From Sabellastarte sp. h YS-2021 (taxonomy: Eukaryota > Annelida > Polychaeta > Sabellida > Sabellidae), in contig OZ024929.1 of assembly GCA_964017235.1 (NCBI GenBank), positions 107,741,793 through 107,805,792 of the forward strand: a stretch of 64,000 nucleotides of DNA, written 5' to 3'. Positions 22,778 through 34,289 of this stretch are shown here, piece by piece. Position 1 is the first letter of the stretch; every line of letters begins with the position of its first letter. The notes under the pieces were generated by a model that made no database searches, was not told the DNA's origin, and was given only the letters and a program-made list of their open reading frames with translations. The translations under genes and the position numbers were made by a program.

Positions 22778-23718
22778 AGCTTAAAACTCACTAGACTTGC
22801 GTATGCGTTGGCGTACGCGTAAGCGTACATAACCTTGCGTATGCGTCGGCGTTCAGTATAAACTCATCTGTTTTGGTTCTGCACAGATAAGTTGTGGTGA
22901 AAGATTTATTACGACATTTAGCCAGAAGTATAAAACACCTGTAAAGTTCTAAAAAGGAGGGGAAACTTTAGGGAAAAAAACAACATTTGACATAAAACGG
23001 CAATAGTCAGTGACTTCACACAATATACACTAGCTCTTTGTATACTAATAACCTCTTACTAGGCGTGTTTTATCCCAGCCAAACTTTGAATAAGAATAAA
23101 AATTTCTTATTTTTGTGACTTGAGATTATGCTTCACAATATATACAAAAGAAAACTTTAAGATTTCCTCCCAGCCCTTGTGTGCTTATAGGTCACTTTTC
23201 ATATTACATACAAGTACAACTATATATGTATATATATATATATCAATACAGATATATTACAATCTGAATAAAACAATTAAGTTGCAACTTAAACAGATAA
23301 ATTATATACTTTTAGAGTCCTAGAAGCTTTGTGTAGAAAATATTTTGTACATAAACACCAAATATGCGGCTGAGAAAGATTAACAATCAATATGGGGGAA
23401 TTTTTTTATCCTCACACATTTACATCAACTTCTTAGTAATCAGTATTTTAAGTGCATGTGACCAATACTGGTGAATATTATAATGCGATAGGTATCCTGA
23501 AAAGTTGTCTGGAAATCAATGCTACGCATTGCGTATGCGTAAAAAAGCCCCCCTGTAGCTTTCATACGCAACGCAATGCGTCGAGAATTCACGCAACGCA
23601 AGGCAATATACGCAACGCATATAGTGAGTTTATGTACTGGCATTTACATTGAAAGCTTTTCTTGCGTATACGCACACGCATACGCCTACGCATACGCAAG
23701 TCTAGTGAGTTTTAAGCT
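22778..23718. mobile_element. TIR element with GCGTATGCGT-rich arms
   Basis: Both ends share AGCTTAAAACTCACTAGACT followed by TGCGTATGCGT as inverted repeats. Each arm continues with more GCGTA-type words and a second TAAACTCA. The arms are strikingly CpG-rich in an AT-rich setting. CACTAG inside the TIR resembles CACTA/EnSpm ends, but no clear target duplication was seen. The interior has no transposase. Confidence 0.6.
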
Positions 23719-23758
23719 TAAACCTCTCTTTTGTTTCTTTTTTTTTTTGCGTGTCTTA

Positions 23759-25317
23759 TATATGTTGTATTGAATGTAGATAACTGTTGAATGTATACAT
23801 TCAACGGGTCAAACCGTTGAATGTATAGATTCAATGGGCAAACTGTTGAATGTATACATTCAATGGCTCAGCTGTGGAATGTATAGATTCAATGGGTGAA
23901 ACTGTTGAATGTGTACATTCAATGGCTCAGGGCATGGAATGTGGAAATAATTTATAGTTGATAAGTTGATTGGAAGTATGAAGACTTATGTACACTTTAA
24001 CATACACTGAGTATTTTCTAAAATCAAATCACTATTTATAGTAGTTGTAGGGATGATCAAAAGAAAAAGTCTTCTATTGAAGTGTTAGCAGGGGCTCAAA
24101 GAAGAAGAATCTTGTAGGATTAAAGACTTTATAAACATAAAGAGTTCCCTTTAATCTACACTAGTGGGTAAATTGTTTATCGATATTGCCGATATTTATT
24201 GTTTTGGAACTGGACTCCCGATATCAAGATCTAAACATGTATTTCAATATCGCCATTTTAAGTAAAACTGTAAACTTACACTGTTAATACTCGAAATAAA
24301 GCAAAAATCTGAAGACATTGTACACTTTTATCTCACATTTTTGAAGTTTTCAATTCGTTTTTGATGAAAACTGCATTGTTTTGTTTTGATTCATTTTCGC
24401 TTCCTGTTAGCGGTTCGGGAAACACTAAAATAAAACGTTTTCAGTTTCCCGAATTCGGACTATTTGGTAGACAATATGAACCCCCCGATATCACCCGATA
24501 TTGAAATATTTTTACATTCAATATCGATACCCACAAAGCCAAACGATTTACCCCCTAATCTACACACATTAAAACAATTGCTGTGATAATCAAAGCAAAG
24601 AACAAAGAGAGACAGTTCAAGCCTGAGTAATCTTTTGATCACTGATTACAGAAAAAGTTGTCACCTGAGTACCTCTTTAATGCTCTCCAAATTTGTGTGT
24701 GATTGTTTACAGTTAATCCATGAAAGAGGATCACAGAGGTGCAATTGCAATTAGTCTTACCACACCAAGAAACACAAGAGCATTGGGGTTCATTGTGATT
24801 ATATAATTGGAAAATAGATTAATATTTCTTGTTCTTTTTTATCCTTTACAAAATATTTAAACAATAATTAAACCATGTTTTATAAATATTGAAAAAATAT
24901 TTAAGGCTATAATACACTATACTAATAAACTCATAACTACATTTAACTTTTATATTAGTAAAAATGCATCATTAATTCATACAATATAATATTAAATTAA
25001 ATAGGTTTTATAATAGTATTAACATTGCATCATTAATTTATACAATATAAATATTAAACTAAATAAGTTTTACATAAATATTAAACTGTTTAGGGACTAC
25101 TTATAAAAATCATAATATTTAAAGAACTTATACACATTCAATGATCATAACTGTTGAATGTACACATTCCACAGCCAAACTGTGGAATGTACACATTCAA
25201 TGGCTATTTGCTGTTGAATGTGTACATTCAACACCTAGGCCATTGAATGTATACATTCAACACTTGGGCCATTGAATCTATACATTCAACAGTTATCTAC
25301 ATTCAATACAACATATA
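23759..25317. mobile_element. Inverted-repeat element with palindrome-array arms
   Basis: The ends TATATGTTGTATTGAATG are inverted repeats. Each arm of about 185 bp is a small array of five near-palindromes of the form GTTGAATGTATACATTCAAC (first at 23786-23805), spaced 31-34 bp with short spacers. The right arm (25135-25317) mirrors the left. The interior is AT-rich, non-coding, and holds a hAT MITE. The family is not recognised. Confidence 0.7.
24162..24557. mobile_element. hAT MITE with intact 8-bp target duplication
   Basis: The termini TAGTGGGTAAATTGTTT and (inverted) TAGGGGGTAAATCGTTT fit hAT ends. Directly outside both ends lies the same 8-mer ATCTACAC (24154-24161 and 24558-24565), the duplication length of hAT transposases. 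Length is 396 bp. Inner arms carry repeated CCGATATC/CGATATTG words. Confidence 0.85.
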
Positions 25318-25825
25318 CATGGTTTAAACTACTTTCACTTCCAGGCATCAAGTTGCTGAACCCATGGTTAATTTGAATGGTCATATATTTTTTCGCAAAA
25401 ACAATAGTTATTATTTGTGCTTATTTTTATTTATATTACTCCTATGAAACTTGCAGTTGATGACATACAAACAGAAGGAAATTTTGCCCGAGATGTTTCA
25501 GTATTTGTTACATAACTTGCTAATTGACAGACGGATCTTTAATATGTCAACCATCTAACGTACTTGACCTAAATGAAGGGACACGCAGACATGTATTCTT
25601 ATTAATTCGCGACATCCCTCACCATGGATACTAGTATAAGCGTCACAAATGCATAAATAAGTACAGATTTCACGTAAATATTTCACCAATAATAAAAGCT
25701 ACAAATAAGTTATTTGCGCTATTAGAAAGGTAATTTTACAGAGTATCTGCTGTGTTTTTGTTGTTGTTTTTTTGTTGTTGTTGTTTTGTTTTCATTACAG
25801 AATTAATCTATGGAGAAAAAAAAAC

Positions 25826-25960
25826 AGAGAATCACAAGTTAAATGAAAAAAAACCCCCAGGGAATCACAAGTTAAATGAAAAAAAACAACAGAGAATCGC
25901 AACTTAAATGAAAAAAAAACAAAAAACAAAAAAAAAAAAAAAACAGAGAATCACAGGTTA
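25826..25960 (+). repeat. A-rich minisatellite
   Basis: Four imperfect units of GAGAATCACAAGTTAAATGA followed by a variable A run. Confidence 0.75.
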
Positions 25961-27640
25961 ACCTACATTTTATTAAAAAAAATTTTTTTTTAACTTTTTA
26001 AAATTTACAGTTCAAAGTTTAAACAAGTTCTTGGATAGCACTATTACATATAATGTTCTAATTCTAATTTATGTAAAATTTAGACGATACGAATCTTACC
26101 AAAGCCCTTACTCAAGATAACAAGATGTGTTTTGATTTGAAGTCTGGCGTGGTTAGCATCCAGTCAGGATTACTGGTTTGATAGGAAATGAGATTCCCGG
26201 GAGCACATTCGAAGTTTTGAATCTCTAAATTCATTGGTTCTTGCATTTTTGTCTTTAATTTTGATATTGTTTTATCTTTCTTATTGGTTCTTTAATTTTG
26301 ATATTGTTGTATTTTTTCTATATCATTTTCTTGTTTTTTTATAGATTTGAAAAATTTAATAAAAGATTTAATATGAACTTATATTTTCTTTTGCCCCCTT
26401 TTACCCCCCTAGACGGAGTACTTTATGCCCCTAGCTCGAAGAAAAATAATACCTAAGGGACACCTTACACCCAAGCTAAATGTATGTTTCATATTTCTAG
26501 TGTTGCCTCTCAGTAAACACAGATTCTTTTGATACGAAGTTCTAAAGTTCTATTCTCATAAACTTCCTCGGGGCTTAATACTTGACTTGACTTTCTCCCC
26601 ACTTTACTTGGGGGTTGAAAGAAATGTCGAAACACTAAAATAAAAACCAGTGACAGACCTTGTGTGGCCTTAGACGAGGAAATACACTTGTGTTTACTTG
26701 AAATTACATTTACAGCCAGTGAAGCAGAAAACGTCATATAAACACTCACTTAAATATATAGTTCGGTGCCCCATTGTATACGGACACAGTTCATTTCCCT
26801 CTTGACAAAATGGATATCAAATGTAAATCAAAATGTTTATCATCCCTTTAATTTAGGAATCTATCCAGAAAGTTGTGAGCATTGATTACCGACTTTAAAG
26901 TGTCATACTGTAATTCCCTTAAGTCCAACCTTAACTCCAATTTAAATGAATGGGGATTTTTTTTTTTTTTTTGCTTGAAAATAAAAATAATAAGAATATT
27001 TATTATTTATACCTCACCAACAATGGTTTTCCATTATGGTATTGGCTGCACCCTTTATTGTGAAAATGAAATTGACACCCCTCTTATGTGAGGTTGAATT
27101 TAGCACACATCACGACCTGAAAATGTAAGGATTGTTTTGTGACAGAATTTGCAGGACAGCAGTGGAGGGTGTTTACAATATCATGACTAGGAATTTCGCA
27201 ATAAATTATAATGGGCGGATTTATATCAAATGCAGTCGAACCTAGTTACAATGTTAATCTCAAAGGAACACGTGATAATTTCTGCTGAATTTGGAATTCT
27301 GAATAAAACCTTAAATTTCAATGCAAAAGGTTCTCTGAAATCCTGTTATTTTATTTTACCTTAAACAGGACTTATATTTTATAACGCCCCTTTAAAGGGG
27401 TGCGCATGCAAGCTATTCACTTTATTCTCTATTAGATCTTGCTCTGAGAACGATTAAAAAATAATATAACAATTTAGTAAAATTATGTGCATTTTATAGT
27501 GCACGTTTTTGTGAGCTAGTAATTTAACTTTACAATATGTACTAAAACAGTCTGTGTAATTAAAATATCAATAACAATAATTTAAAATAATTATTTGCAC
27601 TGACCTATAATACATAGAAAGATATAAGGTATATTGTGTA

Positions 27641-27655
27641 GAGAGAGAGAGAGAG
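27641..27655. repeat. (GA)n microsatellite
   Basis: Short uninterrupted GA repeat. Confidence 0.9.
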
Positions 27656-28454
27656 GAAGTTTATAACTTCCTATGATCTTTCATATTTTGTACACAAAAA
27701 TCCCAGAAGGTAGAATTATTCAAGTATTGCTACAAATATGTGACAGTACAACACCTGTGTTCACTTGTGTGGTAAGGATATGTTGAATACAGTGAAGCAT
27801 TGTTATATGCTACGAAAAACCACCGATTAGATCTGTTTGACAGATGGAGAAATATCAATTCATATGACACATTATATTGTATGAAAGGACATTTTCACTT
27901 GGCATCAATTTCAAGCTGTTTCAGCTTACGAGCTTAGATGGTGATAATTAATTCCCCAAAATTAAAATCTTAAATCCGTATCAATCACTCATGTAGAAAC
28001 TGATTGTGGGTGTAAATACATGCTGCTGAATTTCCTGAAATTTGAAAACTAAATAGACTTTCTGCCCGCTAAAATTTCAACTTACAAAAATATCTTTTGT
28101 TCAAAATTGGAAATACCCTTGGCAGAAGCTGTGCGTAATGACGATTTAGTTAGATATTACAACCTAAAAAGGCCAAGTCATAGTTCAAGAAATGTGAATT
28201 AAAGACATTAGAGATGAAATGTTCTTGTGAAGAAACCCCGTATTTCACTGCTGAAGGTATGAGACATCCTTGTTTGGACAACTTCAGATTATATGTACCA
28301 AGTAATGTGTTTCAAATTTTGTTTAATTTTTGCTTCTTAAACTGTCCCTTAGTTTATGGAGGTGTCATCACTGGAGAATTGTTCACTTGTTTCTCAATTA
28401 CAAACCATGCAATAGCCGATACTATAGTATTTACGTTTCACTGAATATGTGGTA

Positions 28455-28612
28455 CATGTCAAAGGTGGGGTTTTACGTCCCGTTCAACAGCCAGGATCAT
28501 ATTGGGACAGGTCCTCAGCACTATCACTTGTTGGACTCGAACCCACAGAGCTAGGGACAGCCTGTGATTAGATTCCAAACTTGCAAACCACAAGGCCACT
28601 GAGGACCTGCAT
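28455..28612 (-). mobile_element. tRNA-derived SINE
   Basis: On the minus strand a pol III A box (TGGCCTTGTGG, 28588-28598) is followed about 45 bases on by a perfect B box (GGTTCGAGTCC, 28533-28543). Then comes a non-tRNA body ending GGGACGTAAAACCCCACC, a 3' domain of the type common in mollusc SINEs. It lacks a tRNA 3' acceptor stem, so it is not a tRNA gene. Confidence 0.75.
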
Positions 28613-29590
28613 TTGTGGTAGATCTACATGAGACCTCTTACTTTCCACTGAGTGGTCAATATATGGGTGCATGTGAAACACGTTTTTTGACGTTCAGGTC
28701 CCCAAAACTGGAAAACATAATATGTAGAATCAACCTTTTGTCTGATCTGACAAATCTGATTTGAATATACACGGGAGGAATGGGTTATATTTTAAAATAT
28801 AAGATATATATGCTCTTATATGTACCTCTTCCAAGTATATCCATAAACCAATTTTAATCCTACTATATTCTGCAGTAAATTATCCAAGCTCAAGTAAATC
28901 TTCGCATGAGCCTATTTTCTGAATCTTCAAGTGGAATTTTACAACTCATTCACACATGTAAATACCTTCAATGCCTTGTAGAATAGGACATTTTAATGGT
29001 AGTCCTTTCCATTGTGTGTCAACAGATTGATGTAAGTTGTCCCCACTAAATTCTTTCTCTTCTGTGTGGTAGAGTATGTGAGCTTATTTGACTCTCAGGT
29101 TAACACCCACATGTGAAAATCTGAATTATACACCACTGGCTCAATGAAAAAGCTTTGCAAACCTGTTCAGGTATTTGTGTAATGCGTCAGCGTCAAGATT
29201 GGGTGTCTGCACGGTGTGTACATGTACACAGTAATTGGGGGCTTGTTTTATATGTTGCATTATTAACTTAGTCCCCTGTGGACCAACATTACTCTAAAAT
29301 TTGACCTTATGATCAATTGTAAGTTAAGACCAAAGGTCTCAAAGTGTATATTTGCATCATATCTGTATATGTTTGATGTTTATTTCTTTATTTTTAACAT
29401 AAATCACCATGTTGGTCAGTCGGTTTGTATGTTTGTTTGTATGTATGTATGTATGTATGTTTGTTAGCACGTTCCAGGCCACAATTTTGAAGCTAGGTTT
29501 CTCATTTTTCCCTACAATATTGTCAGGTGTCAGAATAGAGAAGGACTGAATTTCGACAAAATCGTGGTAGCATTTTAACATAGCTATGAC
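28613..29590. other. Intergenic stretch
   Basis: No gene or element recognised except a TATG/TTTG microsatellite at 29426-29463. Confidence 0.55.
29426..29463. repeat. (TATG)n microsatellite
   Basis: Perfect and near-perfect TATG/TTTG tetramers. Confidence 0.9.
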
Positions 29591-30183
29591 CATTTCAGCT
29601 ACTCTGAGTAAATGACTTATAACTCTGAAACTATTGCATTTAGAGCGTTTCTGTTAAACATGTTGTTCAGGTACTTTATCTTTAGCTATAAGATGGTGCA
29701 TAGTTTGGAGCTCTGTTGCATTAGCTAAGCGAGTAATGGCTACTTCCTGATTTGTAGCACAATTTAAAAATGATGTGTCCAATTTCTTTGAAAGTTTCAC
29801 ACATAGTGACTTTCTTTGAATACATAATTTACTATATTGGGGTAAGTTAGGACATAATGAAGTTGCAGACTTATAGCTCATTTCATAGCTGAGCAAACGC
29901 TACTTTCAGGATGTCACTGTTGAGTAAATCACTTGTAACATTAAAATTATTGCATTTAGAGTATTTTGTTGAAATATGTTATTCAGCTAATTTTGAATTA
30001 GCTATAACATAATAAAATTGCAGCCCTGTAGCTCATTCCATAGCTGGGTAATAGCTACTTTGAGGTTTTAACTTTTGAGCAAATCACTTGTAACCTGAAA
30101 ACTATTGCATTTAGAGAATTTTGTTGAAATATGTTATTCACTTACTTTTAGGTTAGGTGTAACATAGTAAACTTGCAGACCTG

Positions 30184-30737
30184 GGGCCGATTTCACGAAC
30201 GGACTTAAGCCTGGTTTTGGGCTTAAGTTTAAGACTTTGGTCTTAAATTCTGTCAAAAATGTGCTAAGTCAGCGGGCTTAGACTTAGTGGATTTCACAAA
30301 GGGGCTAAGTCCATGGATTTGCTAAGTCAGTGGACTTAGACTTAAGTCTGGGAGGTAGTGGGCTTAAATTTTGTAAAGAGGACTTAAATATGGCTGCCAT
30401 AAACTTTTCTCCACTTGAAAATTTGAAAGGGCTGTAAAGAAAGTATAATTACACAGAACACCTTACTGAAGTAGTCTTTGGGAAGTTTATGTGTGGCAAC
30501 AAGGTTTTTCATTTCAAAACAGCACTTATCCTTAGATAAAATGTATTAAATGAAGGATATAAAAGGTCACATGACACAGAAAACCACTGTGGTTATATGA
30601 TAAGCTTGGACTTAGCTAAGTCACCTTTGTGAAATCCATTTTAAGTCCCAGACCTAGTTAAGACCAAAGTCTTAGATTTAAGTCCCTGACTTAGCCAAAA
30701 AAGGGACTTAGTTTAAGTCCTTTAGTGAAATCGGCCC
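30184..30737. mobile_element. PIF/Harbinger-type MITE with CTG target duplication
   Basis: Inverted termini GGGCCGATTTCAC followed by GGACTTAA on both sides. CTG lies outside each end (30181-30183 and 30738-30740). Deleting the element and one CTG restores the B monomer GCAGACCTGTAGCTC. CWG triplets are a known target duplication of some animal Harbinger transposons. Arms are full of CTTAAG/TTAAGTC words. Non-coding, 554 bp. Confidence 0.85.
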
Positions 30738-30898
30738 CTGTAGCTCATTCCATAGCTGAGCAACAGCTACTTTAAGGTTCTCACTGTTGAGTAAATCGCT
30801 TGTAACTTTAAAACTATTGCATTTAGAGTATTTTGTTGAAATATGTTATTCAACTACTTTTAGGTCAGGTGTAACATAGTACAATTTCAGACCTGTAG

Positions 30899-31706
30899 CC
30901 CAGGAAACATTACAAACGTTTATAAACGTTTATAAACCTAACTATGAACGGTTTATTTAAGGTTTAAAAAGATGGGCTCCTAAACGTTCACCTATAAACG
31001 TTTATCAACGTTTAAGCATAAACGTTTATAAACGTTGAAACATAAATGTTTATAAATGTTTACGCATTTATGTTTATAAATGCTAATACATAAACATTTA
31101 TATAAAAACGTTTAGGGTACAATCATTGTAAACCTTGCATAACTATTTAAATTTGGTTTAGAAAAGTTTGTGAACGCTTATAAACGTTTATCAACCATTT
31201 GGACCTAATCAACAAAGATCAAAATTTATAAACGTTTATACACATTTGTACACCATTTAAAAATGTTTATAAACGTTTTCTACATTACACAGTGCATGAA
31301 ATTTAAGTTATAAGCAAAGATCATTTTATGAATAATTACTCAAGTTACATCAATTTAACTTTGTACAGTGCATACAATGATATAATGTACTTTTATATTT
31401 CTACTTTTAATCGTGACTTCAAACAACAGTGATACAACAAGATATACTTACAGAAATATATCTCCCATTTCTCTCAAAATGGCTGTGCTGACATCATCAT
31501 TCAAAATGAAAACAAGGTTAAGATATTCTTCACACTTTGTAAAAGTTTTAAAAACGTTTATTAAACATTTATATACCAAACTAATATTGCTCAAATGTTT
31601 ATAAAACCACAATATTGAATAATTGCCAATATTTAGGTTTATATTTGGTTTTAAAAATGTTTATAGGTTTACTAAACATTTATAAACGTTTGCGATGTTT
31701 ACTGGG
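30899..31706. mobile_element. AAACGTTT-rich inverted-repeat element, copy 1
   Basis: The ends CCCAGGAAACAT and (inverted) CCCAGTAAACAT flank an 808-bp body made largely of the palindrome AAACGTTT joined by TATA. AG lies outside both ends (30897-30898, 31707-31708), and removing the element plus one AG restores the B monomer. The superfamily is not recognised. Copy 2 is at 36690-37460. Confidence 0.8.
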
Positions 31707-31890
31707 AGCTCATTCTATAGCTGAGTAATACCTACTTTGAGGTTCTCACTGTTGAGTAAATCGCTTGTAACTTTAAAACTATTGCATTTAGAGTATTTTG
31801 TTGAAATATGTTACTTACCTACTTTTAGATCAGGTGTAGCATAGTAAAATTCCAGAACTGTAGCTCATTCCATGGCTGAGCAATAGCTAC

Positions 31891-32430
31891 TTTGAGTTGG
31901 CCAAATTTGGACCCAATGCAAAAGATGTGTAGTTGGAATCTTGTAATGCAGCAAGTTATTAGTAGATTGCAGCAAGATTTCGAAGTTACCACTCAGCTGC
32001 GGCCTGAGTGCTTGTCTCATTGTTGGCGACATTTGAAAAGAGCAAACACTATTGCCTCCCCGAACACAATACTAGAATATGATGTCAAAAGAAGGCATCC
32101 CTATCCACAAGATGAGGTTTTGCGATGTAAAAGATTAAGATAGGCTTTAAAAGATGGATTTGTGATAGGTTTACAATGGCTTCCATATGGGACTTAAAAG
32201 ATCACTTCAAAGATACACAATGGTGTATATAACCCACCCCCCCATTAATTTCATGGCAAAAATTCGAAGAGTGAAGACACTTGTTTGATCAAATACTTGT
32301 AGTTCATAGTTTTATGGGGCTTAATACTTCGCTATAGTTTGCACATCTATTGTATATTGCATTTATCAGTTTTTCCTGATTGAATTTTTATAAATTGTTT
32401 GAAAAATATAAAAAATATGCTACCAAAGAA
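31891..32430. other. Unassigned stretch between satellite B and the transposon ORF
   Basis: An open frame at 31892-32143 shows no convincing family resemblance. It could be the upstream part of the dead transposon that follows. Confidence 0.4.
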
Positions 32431-33800
32431 GAAGCAAAAGTATAGGCTATACAGGAGGCAACACAGGGGACTGGACAAGAGGCCACACAGGAGATGACAT
32501 AGGAAGCTTGTGCTGAGGAAGAGGACAAAAAGGGCAAGAGATTGAGTGCTGATGTTTTTACGGAGGAACAGGAGATGAAAATCACAGAGGTTTTGAAGGA
32601 CAATCAACTGATATATAACAAGCGACTGGTGGACTACAAGGACCCAAACAAGCGTGAGGCACTATAAAATGAGTTCTGTGTAGAGAATAACATGACAAGG
32701 CTGCCTGCAGATGGTGGTCCATTAAAGCCAAAGGACTATTTATGGGAAGCTGACATACATGAAATCTGGGTAGGACATCTGACGGACAGACCGAAGCAGT
32801 TGAACCAGAACTTGGCTTCCTCAACACCAAGATTATGCAACATTTTCCTTCCCAAACTGCTTTCAAGCCCCATGCCAGGCCAAATTTTCTAGACCACACG
32901 ATGCTAGACCATCAGAGAAGTCTGAGCAGCAAACAGCCACAGAGAGCATTTCAGTGGAGTCAATACCACTTCGTAGCGGACATGGATCAACAGAAGAGCT
33001 GATGAGATTGTGAGACACCTCCCCCACCCCTTCCCAAACCCCCCAAGCACTGAACCACATGCCACCTCACCATGAGTGGGGCTGCGTTCCAGCTGGAAGA
33101 CCAGGAAAGGCAAAAGATGTTGGAAGCACTCAAAGAGAAACTACAACGCATATCTTCCAAAAGAACCAGAAAATGAACAGACAGGTGCCTTTTATAAGTG
33201 GCTCTGCTCAACTCGAAGAACATTTCCACAGATTCTTTGAAGATTTTCAAATAGAGTCGTTGGTCCTGATGCATAACCTAAAACACAAGGACAGGTAACA
33301 ACAAGAGCAACAGAGTTTACTCTGCCAAGCCATATGCACCACATTTGGGCCCACCACCACATTCACGCAGCCAATGCTTTCACATCAGCTGATGCTAGTC
33401 CCAAAGAAGCAGCATGACCACCACAGATATTTCAGCAGCATACACTGCAGCACTAGCCCATGCAACATGCAGAGCCCATTCAACAGCACATGCTGCCACT
33501 CCAACTGACAAAACAGTGTCAGTATGACCCCCGTCCCCCCCCCCCCCCCCCCCACCAGTGCAGAGCCAACTGTCATCACAAGACGCTACAACTGTTACCA
33601 CCTTCCATAGCCTCATGCTTTCAACTCTTATGGACCCACCCTTAGTTGCCTCAGCAGACATTTATTTGGGTTACTCATCTGTACCTTGCCCCACAGCTCA
33701 GTAGAGGACATCTATGGCAACCTCAACAAGCCCAGTCCCTCCTGCTAGAGGCCAGCAATAGCCGAGATCATCGTAGAGATGAGTAGCAGCAGATGACATT
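32430..33800 (+). pseudogene. Dead MADF-like DNA-binding ORF of a PIF/Harbinger-type transposon
   Basis: From 32557 one frame reads FTEEQEMKITEVLKDNQLIY then NKRLVDYKDPNKREAL and a stop. A second frame at 32726 gives SQRTIYGKLTYMKSG. The same frame later gives AQLEEHF and FQIESLVLMHNLKHK near 33200-33296, a BESS-like C-terminal segment. Together these match the MADF/SANT-type trihelix ORF of animal DNA transposons: N..LYNK..DYKD, then a W..SQRT.YGKLT..KSG block. MADF proteins are the known second ORF of insect PIF-like elements, where they bind DNA for the transposase. At least one frameshift and several stops make it non-functional. A 19-base poly-C run (33535-33553) lies further downstream in the decayed ORF. 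Confidence 0.65.
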
Positions 33801-33853
33801 AAGAAGGTGTCTGTCCAGCAGCCAGCACTCAGCTTTTAACTGGAAATTTTTAT

Positions 33854-33869
33854 GGTCCTTTTCAGGGCC
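33854..33869 (+). promoter_or_regulatory. Histone-type 3' stem-loop
   Basis: GGTCCTTTTCAGGGCC folds into a 6-bp stem with a four-base TTTC loop and fits the conserved histone mRNA 3' stem-loop (GGYYCTTTTCAGRRCC), followed by the usual CCAAA-type flank. No histone coding sequence is upstream. It may be a relic of a histone 3' UTR or a chance match. In true histone mRNAs this element binds SLBP and directs U7-dependent cleavage. Confidence 0.5.
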
Positions 33870-34014
33870 GCCAAAAAATTATTAAGCTGTGTTCTTAAAA
33901 AATATTAAAGTAAAAAAAATCACCCAAAGTCACAAACATACAAAATAACCTCAAAGAATTTCCACACAGAGAAATCTAACTTCATCCACCTTAAAGATAA
34001 ATCATATAATTAAA

Positions 34015-34150
34015 ATTAAAAAGACAAGGGAGAGATGGATGTATAACTGAGTACCATCTGCATAGAAATGGAATTTAATATCCGGATGGAGGGTGATGAT
34101 TTTGCTAAGTGGCATTGTATAAAGTGAAAACAACAGTGGACATGTGAATT
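34015..34150 (-). pseudogene. LINE reverse transcriptase palm fragment with mutated YADD
   Basis: The minus strand reads CPLLFSLYTMPLSKII and FHFYADGTQLYIHLS, the palm B/C region of a CR1-like LINE reverse transcriptase. The catalytic YADD box is YADG, so the second aspartate is lost. It is fused in frame to a HARBI1-like fragment on its upstream side. Confidence 0.75.
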
Positions 34151-34225
34151 TATAATCTGCATCCACCAGGGCTAGAAAGACCAGGGAGTGGAATCTCTTG
34201 TAGTTGCAGTATTCACTCCCCCTCA
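34150..34225 (-). pseudogene. HARBI1-like (PIF/Harbinger DDE) transposase fragment
   Basis: Residues YCNYKRFHSLVFLALVDADY on the minus strand match the conserved Y.NYK.FHS......VDADY.F block of DDE_Tnp_4 nucleases, including the first catalytic aspartate region. Only about 25-40 codons remain. It lies 400-1700 bases from the MADF-like ORF, so both may derive from one Harbinger element. Confidence 0.65.
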
Positions 34226-34289
34226 TCTTGCACATCTCATTTAGATGTGTTTTGCATCTAGGGTGCCAATTATTTGGGGTACATTCCAT

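Larger units (their letters stand above)
25318..28450. other. AT-rich intergenic DNA, only simple repeats recognised
   Basis: Apart from the two short repeats listed, no gene or element could be supported. Small open frames (for example 26510-26749 minus and 28214-28444 plus) show no family resemblance. Confidence 0.55.
29591..31890 (-). repeat. Satellite B array, inverted and split by two MITEs
   Basis: B monomers run on the minus strand with landmarks such as TATTGCATTTAGAG and CTGTAGCTCATTCCATAGCT. Two MITEs (30184-30737 and 30899-31706) interrupt it. About six monomers remain when they are removed. Confidence 0.85.

Noticed and set aside
28533-28598. tRNA gene suggested by A and B boxes
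   Set aside because: The boxes are followed by a non-tRNA body and no acceptor stem closes; this is a SINE.
33385-33661. Glycine-rich minus-strand frames
   Set aside because: They arise from the antisense of the poly-C run at 33535-33553 within the decayed transposon ORF.
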